Assembly (NCBI GenBank): GCA_964461295.1 | Contig: CAYWTX010000038.1 | Span: forward strand, 1-16,035 | Direction of reading: 5' to 3' | Length of the DNA: 16,035 nucleotides | Origin: CAYWTX01 sp964461295 | GTDB lineage: Bacteria; Planctomycetota; Phycisphaerae; SM23-33 | In this document: piece by piece, positions 6,183 through 12,735 of the stretch | Numbering within the stretch: position 1 is the first letter of the stretch | Layout of the letters: each line of letters opens with the position of its first letter | Translations under genes and position numbers: made by a program | Notes under the pieces: model-generated | What the model saw: the letters and a program-made list of their open reading frames with translations, nothing else | Told to the model about the DNA's origin: nothing | The model's database searches: none

Positions 6183-8705
6183 ATGCGTGGACGGAACTCA
6201 ATGTCGGGCGCGGCCGTCACGGTGACGGGCGTGTTGTGCGCGTTGGCGGCGGGGCAGACGACGCAGCCGATCGCGCCGCCGCCGGCAACGGCGCCGACCA
6301 GTGCGCCGGCGGGCAAGGGCGAGGTGTTTCCGGCCGGGGCGGTGATGCGATTCGGGCAGGCGCTGCTGCATCACGGCGGGTACGTGCAGGCGGTGGCGTT
6401 CACGCCGGACGGCAGGCTGCTGGCCAGCGGCGGCGGGCAGTACGGGCACAAGAGCGTGGTCAATCTGTGGGACACCTCGACGGGCGTGCTGGTTCGCGAG
6501 GTGGGCGATTTCCGCAACGGCGTGGTGTCGATCTCGTTCAGCGGCGACGGCAAGGTCCTCGCCGTTGCGGGGCAGGACCAGTCGGTGACGTTCTGGAACA
6601 CCGCCACCGGCGGAGCGGCCGAGGGATTCGCCTCGGGGCGCCTGCGCGGCCAGTGGGTTGACCTGTCGCCGGACGGCAAGCTGCTGGTGACCAACGACGG
6701 CGGGACCATCAAGGTGATCGACACGGCCAGCGGGGCGGCCAAGGCCGCGATGGGCCAGGGCAACTGGGGGGTCTTCACGCTCGGTGCGACGAACGTGCTG
6801 GTGACCAGCGCCCACAACACCAAGGTTCCCGCGGCCGTGCTGTACGATGCTGCCACCGGCAAGCTGATCCGCAAGTACGACCTCACCCAGAACCAATTGG
6901 GAGCGGCGGCCATCTCGCCGGACGGCAAGCTGTTCGCGGCCGGGAGCTTGAGCGGGCCGGACGCGCAGAACATCCTGGTGGTGGAGATCGAAACGGGCAA
7001 GGTGGTGGAGAAGGTTCCGGGGGCGGCGTGGTACGGTCGGTCGGTGGCGTTCGCGCCGGACAGCAAGCACCTGGCGATAGGCGGGCAGACGGGCATGGTG
7101 ACGGTGCGCGAGTTGGGCAGGGACAAGCCGGTCGCGGAGTTGCAGATCAGCAACCAGTTCGTTCAACACGTGGCGTTCTCGCCGAACGGCAAGCTGCTGG
7201 CGACGGGCTCGAACATGGGGCAGATCCGCCTGTGGGACGCGGTGACGTACAGGGAGAAGCTGATGGAAGGGGGCCACCGCTCCGACGTGCAGGCGGCGGC
7301 GCTGTCGCCGTGCGGCAAGTACGTGCTGACCGGCGGCGACGACTGCACGGCTCGGCTGTGGAACGTGGCGGACGGCAGGGAGTTGCGCCGGCTGGGCGAG
7401 TTCGCGGTGTCGATGACGGCGGCGGCGTTCGGCACGGACGCAAACGGGGCACTGCTGGCGGGCGTGGCCAGCCGCGGCGACGCGGTGGCGGTGTACCGGG
7501 CGCCGTCGGGGGCGAAGGTGCAGTCGGCGGCGTTGGGCGGTTCGGCCAGCGGCGGCGGGCACCTGGCGTTCGCGCCGGGCGGCAAGCTGGTGTGCGTGAG
7601 CCCCGGCGGCGTATACGCCCTGCTGGACGTGGCCTCCGGCAAGGTGGAGCAGACGGGCAGGGGCGGCGAGAAGACGGCAGCAGTGAACTCGCGGATTTCG
7701 GTCACGGCCGACGGCCGGCTCGCGGCCAGCGGGGCAATGGGCCAGGTGACGACGGTATGGGATACGGTGAGCGGCCGGCAGCTCGCGGTGTTCGGGCCGA
7801 TGGCGGGGGGCTACTCGATGGGGATCGGCATCGATCCCTTCGGCCAGTTCCTCGGCTCCGACACCATGCAGAAGGTGACCGTTCTGGAGATCGATTCGGG
7901 CAAGACATTCCGTGAAATTGCCACTGGCGGGCGGACGCATGGCGGGCAGACGATCGTAGCGTTCTCAGCGGACGGGACGATGTTCGCCGTGGGCGATCTG
8001 CGTGGGGATGTCGCCGTGTACAGCCTAGCCAGCGGCGAATCGCTGTGCAGGTTCACGGGACACCGCAACCGCATCCTGTCGATGGTGTTCTCGGCCGATG
8101 CGAAGCGGCTGCTCACCGGCAGCGCGGACACGACGGCGATCCTGTGGAACCTGGAGAGCGTGAAGCGGCCGGTCGCGACCGCGAAGTTGGACGAGGCGGG
8201 GTTCGCCGGGCCTTGGGACGAGATGGCGTCGGGCGATGCGTCGAAGGCGATGGGGGCGGTGCTGGCGCTGGCAGCCGCGGGGGACGCGGCGGCCGAACTG
8301 CTGGGCAGGAAGCTGGAGTCGGTGAAGGGTCCCAAGGCCGAGGAGGTGGCCAGACTGGTGGAGGGGTTGGGCGACCGGCAGTACGCGGCGCGGCAGCGGT
8401 CGTACGAGGAGTTGGCAAAGCTGGGCGTGCTGGTGGAGGGATCGCTTCGGCAAGCGGCGAAGGATGGCGGCAACGAGGAAGTGCGGGCGCGGGCCGAGCA
8501 ACTCCTGGCGGCGATGGACGACCCGTCGCAGCGGAGCGGCGAGGCGCTGAGGCAGATGCGCGCGGTGTACGTTCTACAGCGGATCGGCACGGCCAAGGCG
8601 ATGGCGGTGCTGGAGGGCCTGGCCAAGGGCGCCCCCGGCGCGAACCTGACGGAGCGCGCCCGCCGGGCGGCCGAGCGATTGCGGGCGGGGGGAGCGGAGA
8701 AGTAG
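6183..8705 (+). CDS. Exported WD40 beta-propeller protein (14 apparent blades) with helical C-terminal domain
   Basis: 840 residues. Residues 1-25 look like a signal peptide (MRGRNSMSG, hydrophobic core, LAAG before QTTQP), followed by an Ala/Pro/Thr linker. From about residue 60 to 660 I count 14 successive repeats built on F(S/T)PDGK-L-A-G...V-LWD--TG, e.g. VAFTPDGRLLASGG, VAFSPNGKLLATGS with IRLWD, and MVFSADAKRLLTGSAD with AILWN. Fourteen would make two seven-bladed propellers. Residues about 661-840 are all helical (LGDRQYAARQRSYEELAKLG..., YVLQRIGTAKAMAVLEGLAKG) and resemble the HEAT-like tail common on planctomycete WD40 proteins. A GTG at 6105 overlapping the previous stop could start it 26 residues earlier. 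The ATG at 6183 is preferred because it puts the signal peptide at the N-terminus. Probably an extracytoplasmic scaffold; partner unknown. Confidence 0.9.
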   Translation: MRGRNSMSGAAVTVTGVLCALAAGQTTQPIAPPPATAPTSAPAGKGEVFPAGAVMRFGQALLHHGGYVQAVAFTPDGRLLASGGGQYGHKSVVNLWDTSTGVLVREVGDFRNGVVSISFSGDGKVLAVAGQDQSVTFWNTATGGAAEGFASGRLRGQWVDLSPDGKLLVTNDGGTIKVIDTASGAAKAAMGQGNWGVFTLGATNVLVTSAHNTKVPAAVLYDAATGKLIRKYDLTQNQLGAAAISPDGKLFAAGSLSGPDAQNILVVEIETGKVVEKVPGAAWYGRSVAFAPDSKHLAIGGQTGMVTVRELGRDKPVAELQISNQFVQHVAFSPNGKLLATGSNMGQIRLWDAVTYREKLMEGGHRSDVQAAALSPCGKYVLTGGDDCTARLWNVADGRELRRLGEFAVSMTAAAFGTDANGALLAGVASRGDAVAVYRAPSGAKVQSAALGGSASGGGHLAFAPGGKLVCVSPGGVYALLDVASGKVEQTGRGGEKTAAVNSRISVTADGRLAASGAMGQVTTVWDTVSGRQLAVFGPMAGGYSMGIGIDPFGQFLGSDTMQKVTVLEIDSGKTFREIATGGRTHGGQTIVAFSADGTMFAVGDLRGDVAVYSLASGESLCRFTGHRNRILSMVFSADAKRLLTGSADTTAILWNLESVKRPVATAKLDEAGFAGPWDEMASGDASKAMGAVLALAAAGDAAAELLGRKLESVKGPKAEEVARLVEGLGDRQYAARQRSYEELAKLGVLVEGSLRQAAKDGGNEEVRARAEQLLAAMDDPSQRSGEALRQMRAVYVLQRIGTAKAMAVLEGLAKGAPGANLTERARRAAERLRAGGAEK

Positions 8706-8833
8706 AAGGGCGAAAGGAACCGTCGTACGACTTGGGGTCAACCGTGGCGACACGCGACGGCTCTGTTCGAGACGCGCCCGAAGGGAACTCCAACAAAGCC
8801 GCGGCGTGTCGCCGAGATTGGCTTCGCCCAAGG

Positions 8834-8847
8834 CGCCGCTTGCGGCG
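8834..8847 (-). terminator. Hairpin directly after the YbaK stop
   Basis: On the minus strand CGCCGC-AA-GCGGCG immediately follows the TAA at 8850-8848. The stem is GC-rich but no U-tract follows. It lies between two convergent genes and could act in both directions. Evidence for termination is weak. Confidence 0.3.
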
Positions 8848-9306
8848 TTACAGGTGCACGGCCAGGTCGGCGACGGCGGGCTTGGCCAGGCGGGCGAAGT
8901 CGGCATAGCGGATCCGCACCGCGTCGCGGTGCGTGCCCGCCTGGAACACGATCGCCTCGTCCTCGGCCAGGTGGCGGTCGACCAGCGTCGGCAACTGGTA
9001 CAGGTTGCCGAACGGCGGCTCGGCCCCGACCTCCACGTCCGGGAACAGGCGGGCCATCTCCGCTTCGTCGGCCAGGCGCACGTTGCGGGCCCTCAACTCG
9101 CGGGCAACCTTGTTCAGGTCGAGCTTGTAGCTGGCCGGCAGCACGCAAAGCGTGTACTTGTCGTCGACGGCCACGATGACGGTCTTGGCCAGCATGTTGC
9201 CGCTGACGTGCTCCTCCGCGGCGACTTCCTGTGCGGTGTATGCCGCCGGGTGCTCTCGTTTCTCGTAGGCGACGCCTTGCTCCTCAAGATAAGCCTCGAT
9301 CTTCAT
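8848..9306 (-). CDS. YbaK/ProX-type aminoacyl-tRNA editing domain protein
   Basis: 152 residues, the size of a free-standing YbaK/EbsC/ProX-family trans-editing protein, which hydrolyses mischarged aminoacyl-tRNAs in the cytoplasm. Seen: N-terminal helix (IEAYLEEQGVAYEKREHPAAYTAQEVA), a central strand with KTVIVAVDDKYTLCVLPA, ARNVRLADEAEMARLFPDVEVG followed by AEPPFGN (the G-x-x-P-F-G motif of the family), and the closing AGTHRDAVRIRYADFARL. Which mischarged tRNA it edits (Cys-tRNA-Pro, Ala-tRNA-Pro or other) cannot be read from motifs alone. The ATG at 9306 has AAGGGG about 7 nt upstream. It stands alone and is convergent with the WD40 gene. Confidence 0.88.
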   Translation of the reverse strand: MKIEAYLEEQGVAYEKREHPAAYTAQEVAAEEHVSGNMLAKTVIVAVDDKYTLCVLPASYKLDLNKVARELRARNVRLADEAEMARLFPDVEVGAEPPFGNLYQLPTLVDRHLAEDEAIVFQAGTHRDAVRIRYADFARLAKPAVADLAVHL

Positions 9307-9358
9307 GTTCGGCCCCTTCGCGTTACGTGCGGCGGGGCCACGCGGCCCCCACCACCCA

Positions 9359-9388
9359 ATTGTAGGTGCGCCGCCGGGCGCCGGACAA
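9359..9388 (-). promoter_or_regulatory. Predicted promoter of the YbaK-type gene
   Basis: On the minus strand TTGTCC (9388-9383), 18 nt, TACAAT (9364-9359). The -10 matches at five of six positions, the same hexamer as in the PfpI promoter. The predicted leader is about 45 nt. Confidence 0.5.
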
Positions 9389-9418
9389 GGGAAGGCGGCA
9401 AGGCGGCGGGGCCGACGA

Positions 9419-9571
9419 ATGCGGCTGTTCGCGCGTCAGCGCGCTGCGGGCTGGTCGTTGCCGGCGCACGCGATGGACCGCCTGACGGCAGTGTCGCACC
9501 TGGCGGAGCGGTATCCCGAGAGCATGGAGAAGGACATGCGGCAGCGGCGCGAGAAAGCGGTGGGGGGGTGA
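9419..9571 (+). CDS. Possible small protein of 50 residues (doubtful)
   Basis: An open frame whose second half (MDRLTAVSHLAERYPESM, then EKDMRQRREKAVGG) is charged, amphipathic and protein-like, unlike the surrounding spacer translations. The first half (MRLFARQRAAGW) is less convincing and no good SD is visible. It could be a small gene, the remnant of a longer one, or chance. The YbaK promoter lies just to its left on the other strand. Confidence 0.2.
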   Translation: MRLFARQRAAGWSLPAHAMDRLTAVSHLAERYPESMEKDMRQRREKAVGG

Positions 9572-9626
9572 GCGCCGCCGCGTGTGGAGGCGGTGCCCAT
9601 GGGCAGGCGATCGTGGCGGCGAACCA

Positions 9627-9655
9627 TAGGGCAACGTTTCGTTCACATTGCCCTA
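9627..9655. repeat. Perfect 8-bp inverted repeat in the spacer before the 32-residue ORF
   Basis: TAGGGCAA (9627-9634) and TTGCCCTA (9648-9655) are separated by a 13-nt T-containing loop. It lies about 60 nt upstream of the small ORF. It could be an operator or a leader hairpin. No U-tract follows the right arm. Confidence 0.45.
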
Positions 9656-9716
9656 ATCTCTCGCCGCTTCATTGTCCGATAGGATCGGCAGAGACACCAC
9701 AGGGAGGTGGGCGGCA

Positions 9717-9815
9717 ATGCGGAAGGCATATGCGATCTGTGCCGGCGCCGTTGAGGTCCTGGTTCTCGCGGCCGGGGCGGTCGCGATGATCGTCGCGGCG
9801 GCAGTGGTGCTGTAG
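9717..9815 (+). CDS. Predicted 32-residue single-TM membrane peptide
   Basis: The frame reads MRKAYAICAGAVEVLVLAAG then AVAMIVAAAVVL and stops at TAG. A basic N-terminus (MRK) is followed by an almost continuous hydrophobic stretch, so it should insert as one helix with the N-terminus in the cytoplasm. A strong SD (AGGGAGGTGG) lies about 7-9 nt upstream of the ATG, better than that of most genes here. It is too short for routine gene calling. It stands alone: 146 bp upstream of the PfkB gene, with that gene's own promoter between. No homologue is recognised; a toxin-like peptide, a small membrane regulator or a leader-type peptide are all possible. Confidence 0.5.
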   Translation: MRKAYAICAGAVEVLVLAAGAVAMIVAAAVVL

Positions 9816-9858
9816 ACCGTGGGACCGGATAGCGGATACCGGGGATTGTGGGACCGGA
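9816..9858. repeat. GGGACCGG word repeat, copy 1
   Basis: ACCGTGGGACCGG (9816-9828), then GGATACCGGGG and GTGGGACCGG (9849-9858). The 13-mer ACCGTGGGACCGG and the 11-mer GGGACCGGATA both recur in the spacer before the YihY gene (13883-13906). Confidence 0.6.
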
Positions 9859-9905
9859 GGGGCGCCCAACTCATCTCCTGGTCCTCCTGATCGCATCTCC
9901 ACCGA

Positions 9906-9934
9906 TTGACCGGCTGCGCGCGGGGTGATATGTT
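9906..9934 (+). promoter_or_regulatory. Predicted sigma70 promoter of the PfkB gene
   Basis: TTGACC (9906-9911, five of six), 17 nt, TATGTT (9929-9934, four of six) with an extended TGA before the -10. The start would be near 9941, leaving a leader of about 20 nt that contains the AAGGAG ribosome site. Confidence 0.65.
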
Positions 9935-9961
9935 CGCGCACCGTTACCCAAGGAGCCTCGC

Positions 9962-11167
9962 ATGCCCGAGTCGTTCGATGCCGTCGTGGCCGGCCACATC
10001 TGCCTCGACATCACGCCCGCGATCTACTCGCAGGCCCGCACAACGGGCGAACTGTTCCGCCCGGGGAGCCTGGTGCAGGTGGGGCCTTCGACGGTCTCCA
10101 CCGGCGGGCCGGTGAGCAACACCGGGTTCCCGCTGCGGCGGCTGGGCATGAAGGTCGCCCTCATGGGCAAGGTGGGCGACGACACGTTCGGCCGCGCCAT
10201 CGTCGAGTGCATCAAGCGCGAGGCTCCCGGGGCCGAGGCGGGGATGCGCGTGGTCGTCGGCGAGCACAGTTCGTACACGGTGGTGGTTGCGCCGCCGGGC
10301 ATCGACCGCATCTTCCTGCACTGCACCGGCGCCAACGACACCTTCGGCGCCGAGGACGTGGACCTCTCGGCCGTGCGGGGGTCGCGGCTGTTCCACTTCG
10401 GCTACCCGACGCTGATGGCCCGCACGTACGCCGCCGGCGGGGGCGAGCTGGTGAAGATCCTCCAGGCCGCGCGGCAGGCGGGGGCGACCATCAGCCTGGA
10501 CATGGCGTATCCCGATCCCGCCGGGCCGGCGGGCAAGGTGGACTGGGCGCGGATCCTGGCAGCGTCGCTGCCCTTCGTGGACGTGTTCACGCCGAGCGTG
10601 GAGGAGTTGAGTTTCATGCTGCGTCGCGAGGCGTTCGAGCGGATGCAGACAGCGGCGGCAGGCGGCGGCGATATGCTCGACAGCGTCGACGGCGAACTGC
10701 TGAGTTTCCTGGGTAGCCGCTGCATCGAGGCGGGCGTGGCCGTGGCGATGATCAAGTGCGGGCGGCTGGGGATTTACTGCCGCACGGCCGGGCGGGGCAG
10801 GCTGGAGAAGATGGGTCGCGGGCGGTGCGCGGACCTGGCGGCGTGGACGAACCGCGAGCTGTTCGAGCCGAGCTACGCGGTGGAGAAGATCGTGACGACC
10901 AATGGGGCGGGCGACTGCGCGATCGCGGCGTTCCTGACGGCGCTGCTTCGCGGCCAGAGCCTGGACGACGCCCTGCGGTACGCCTGCGCCGTGGGGGCGC
11001 AGAACCTTTCGGCGGCCGACACCATCAGCGGCGTGCGCACGTGGGAAGAGACGGTGAAGCAGGTGGCGGCCCGGCCGGCGAAGAACGACGTGAAGATCGT
11101 CCTGGACGGCTGGCGGTGGGACGAGAAGGGGCGGCATTACGTCGGGCCCGCCGACGGCAAGGCGTGA
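9962..11167 (+). CDS. PfkB-family carbohydrate kinase
   Basis: 401 residues; a ribokinase-fold kinase that phosphorylates a sugar or nucleoside-like substrate with ATP. Seen: the N-terminal strand FDAVVAGHICLDITPA, the first PfkB signature region STGGPVSNTGFPLRRLGMKV (G48/G49, N53), MGKVGDDTFGRAI, and the second signature TNGAGDCAIAAF with catalytic base D318 in the anion hole GAGD. Length is above the usual 300-350. Extra sequence lies around 225-260 (RREAFERMQTAAAGGGDMLD) and in a C-terminal tail ending DGWRWDEKGRHYVG. AAGGAG is 6 nt before the ATG. The substrate cannot be read from the sequence and no sugar transporter or pathway gene is next to it. Spacing to the pterin cluster is about 190 bp with repeats, so it is probably a separate unit. 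Confidence 0.9.
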   Translation: MPESFDAVVAGHICLDITPAIYSQARTTGELFRPGSLVQVGPSTVSTGGPVSNTGFPLRRLGMKVALMGKVGDDTFGRAIVECIKREAPGAEAGMRVVVGEHSSYTVVVAPPGIDRIFLHCTGANDTFGAEDVDLSAVRGSRLFHFGYPTLMARTYAAGGGELVKILQAARQAGATISLDMAYPDPAGPAGKVDWARILAASLPFVDVFTPSVEELSFMLRREAFERMQTAAAGGGDMLDSVDGELLSFLGSRCIEAGVAVAMIKCGRLGIYCRTAGRGRLEKMGRGRCADLAAWTNRELFEPSYAVEKIVTTNGAGDCAIAAFLTALLRGQSLDDALRYACAVGAQNLSAADTISGVRTWEETVKQVAARPAKNDVKIVLDGWRWDEKGRHYVGPADGKA

Positions 11168-11178
11168 TGCCTGTGACT

Positions 11179-11305
11179 GCGGAGACGCGGAAACGCAGAG
11201 AGAAGGCGAGGAAGACAGAAGCGACGATGAACGCAGATGGTGCGAGGAGAGAGGACAACCGGAATCTGTGTTCACCCTCGTTGCTTCGCTTCTCCGCGTT
11301 TGGGC
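11179..11305. repeat. Octamer word repeat and its degraded inverted partner
   Basis: GCGGAGAC (11179), GCGGAAAC (11187), GCAGAGAG (11195) and AAGGCGAG (11203) are successive 8-nt blocks. About 80 nt downstream, CGCTTCTCCGCGTTT (11287-11301) is approximately the reverse complement, so the spacer could fold back. No gene is seen between the PfkB gene and the reductase. Confidence 0.45.
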
Positions 11306-11330
11306 CTCTCCGGGGCTGAGAACACGGCCG

Positions 11331-11336
11331 TATACT
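11331..11336 (+). promoter_or_regulatory. Possible -10 box for the pteridine reductase gene
   Basis: TATACT (five of six) stands 24 nt before the ATG, giving a leader of about 18 nt that holds the GGAAGG ribosome site. No good -35 hexamer is seen at 16-18 nt, so this is weak. Confidence 0.3.
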
Positions 11337-11360
11337 GTGTCAGTGAGTGGAAGGATGGCC

Positions 11361-12113
11361 ATGGCGGACACACGTCTTGCGGGTCGGACGGCGCTGGTGA
11401 CGGGCGCGGGCAAGCGCCTGGGCCGGGCGACGGCGCTTGCGCTGGCCGAGGCCGGGGCCGATGTCGTGGCGCACTTTTTTCATTCGGCCGCGGAGGCCGA
11501 GGCGACGGCGGAGGAGATTCGGCACAAGGGTCGGCGGGCGTGGGCGGTGGGGGCGGACCTGGCCGATCCGGAAGCGGCGGGGGCGTTGTTCGCACGGGCT
11601 GCCGCGGCGGCGGACAGACCCATCGACATCCTGGTCAATAGCGCGAGCATCTTCCCGCGCGGGCGACTGATGGCGTTCGCGCCGGAGGACCTGGCCGTGA
11701 ACCTGCAGGTGAACGCGTTGTCGCCGTTGGCGCTGTGCCGGGCGATGGCGGCCCAGAAGGCGCCGGGCGACATCGTGAATTTTCTGGATACCCGCATCCT
11801 GGATTACGACCGTGCTCACGTGCCGTACCACCTGAGCAAGCAGATGCTGTTGGGCTTCACACGGATGCTCGCATTGGAGTTGGCCCCGGCGGTGAAGGTG
11901 AACGCCGTGGCGCCGGGGCTGATCCTGCCGCCCAGCGGCAAGGACGAGGAGTACCTCATTCGCCAGCACGACACGAACCCGCTGAGCCGGCATGGCTCGG
12001 CGGACGACGTGACCGACGCGGTGCTGATGCTGATCGGCAACTCGTTCATTACGGGGCAGGTGATCTTCGTGGACGGCGGGCGGCACATGAAGGGAGGGGC
12101 CTATGGGATGTGA
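11361..12113 (+). CDS. folM: Pteridine reductase (SDR family, PTR1/FolM type)
   Basis: 250 residues; an NADPH-dependent short-chain reductase expected to reduce dihydropterins or dihydrofolate to the tetrahydro forms. Classical SDRs have TGxxxGxG, whereas here the cofactor loop is TGAGKRLG (14-21) with R19, the TGxxxRxG signature of pteridine reductases. HFFHSAAEAEATAEEI also follows PTR1 closely. The usual catalytic Ser is Asp (D143), exactly 13 residues before Y156, with K160 at Y+4 (YHLSK), the Asp-Tyr-Lys arrangement of PTR1. NSAS (93-96) and VKVNAVAPGLI are normal SDR elements. Of two close ATGs, 11361 is chosen because GGAAGG is then 8 nt upstream. It precedes folB, folK and folE on the same strand, which supports a pterin role. 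No DHFR (folA) is in the window. FolM versus PTR1 specificity is not decided. Confidence 0.85.
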   Translation: MADTRLAGRTALVTGAGKRLGRATALALAEAGADVVAHFFHSAAEAEATAEEIRHKGRRAWAVGADLADPEAAGALFARAAAAADRPIDILVNSASIFPRGRLMAFAPEDLAVNLQVNALSPLALCRAMAAQKAPGDIVNFLDTRILDYDRAHVPYHLSKQMLLGFTRMLALELAPAVKVNAVAPGLILPPSGKDEEYLIRQHDTNPLSRHGSADDVTDAVLMLIGNSFITGQVIFVDGGRHMKGGAYGM

Positions 12114-12126
12114 GAGAAGAATCGAA

Positions 12127-12154
12127 GGCAGCAGGCAGCAGGGAGCAGGCAGCA
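12127..12154. repeat. Heptamer tandem repeat GGCAGCA, 4 copies
   Basis: GGCAGCA (12127), GGCAGCA (12134), GGGAGCA (12141), GGCAGCA (12148). It begins 13 nt after the reductase stop and is the first block of a mosaic spacer. Confidence 0.8.
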
Positions 12155-12206
12155 GTACCAGCCGCGACATTTGCGCGGCTTGCGACGAGTTTGACGCATA
12201 AGTACT

Positions 12207-12265
12207 ACAGATGGGGAAGCACAGCCTTCTCCCTCTTCATCTGTGAAATCTGTGCAATCTGTGGA
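12207..12265. repeat. Nonamer tandem repeat ATCTGTGNA with an inverted arm
   Basis: Three tandem blocks, ATCTGTGAA (12239), ATCTGTGCA (12248) and ATCTGTGGA (12257). An inverted arm ACAGATG (12207-12213) pairs with CATCTGT (12238-12244), and inside it GGGAAG faces CTTCTCCC, so a longer imperfect hairpin is possible. Confidence 0.7.
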
Positions 12266-12311
12266 CAAATGCACGGGATAGGATGGGGGAGAAGAAAAGG
12301 ACAAGGACGGC

Positions 12312-12704
12312 ATGGGCGAGAATCCGCGATCCGCAATCGGCAATCCGCAATATCTCGATGCCATTCACATCCGCGATCTGCGGCTGCGATGCATCGTGGG
12401 CGTGTACGAGCACGAGCGGCGGGAGAAGCAGGACGTGGTCCTGCAGATCACTCTATACGCGGACCTGCGCAAGGCGGGGCGCAGCGACGACCTGGCCGAC
12501 ACGGTGGACTACAAGTCGGCAAAGAAGGCGGTGGCAGCGCTGGTGGAGGCGTCGTCGTTCAAGCTGGTGGAGGCGCTGGCCGAGGCCGTGGCCGAGACGT
12601 GCCTGGCTCAGGCGGGCGTGCAGGCGGTTGGGGTGTTGGTGGAAAAGCCGGGCGCGCTGAGGTTTGCACGGACGGTTGGAGTGGAGATACGGAGGGAAAG
12701 GTAA
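12312..12704 (+). CDS. folB: Dihydroneopterin aldolase
   Basis: 130 residues. Converts 7,8-dihydroneopterin to 6-hydroxymethyl-dihydropterin and glycolaldehyde, in the cytoplasm. The family pattern runs from residue 16: DAIHIRDLRLRCIVGVYEHER (E33 region), VDY (Y67), FKLVEALAEAVAE (E87), and VLVEKPGALRFA with catalytic K112. The ATG at 12312 has AAGGA 5 nt upstream and no later start codon exists before the conserved part. Residues about 4-14 (NPRSAIGNPQY) are encoded by a heptamer repeat array, so the start of the protein is repeat-derived. It lies 198 bp after the reductase gene, with a repeat mosaic between, and 31 bp before the proposed folK start, so folB-folK-folE is the core operon. Confidence 0.92.
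   Translation: MGENPRSAIGNPQYLDAIHIRDLRLRCIVGVYEHERREKQDVVLQITLYADLRKAGRSDDLADTVDYKSAKKAVAALVEASSFKLVEALAEAVAETCLAQAGVQAVGVLVEKPGALRFARTVGVEIRRER
12322..12351. repeat. Heptamer tandem repeat ATCCGCA, 4 copies, in the folB 5' coding end
   Basis: ATCCGCG (12322), ATCCGCA (12329), ATCGGCA (12336), ATCCGCA (12343), then AT. The 13-mer GGCAATCCGCAAT ending here matches the array in the PfpI/tRNA promoter region exactly. Confidence 0.85.
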
Positions 12705-12735
12705 CCAGGCAATCGGGCAACCCATTCACCACGAA

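Noticed and set aside
6198..7940. Long minus-strand open frame (580 codons)
   Set aside because: Antisense to the WD40 gene. Its composition (R, H, Q, P) is typical of a GC-driven shadow frame.
12101..12364. Minus-strand frame with peptides such as STDCTDFTDEE and CCLLPAACCL
   Set aside because: These are translations of the nonamer and heptamer tandem repeats, not a protein.
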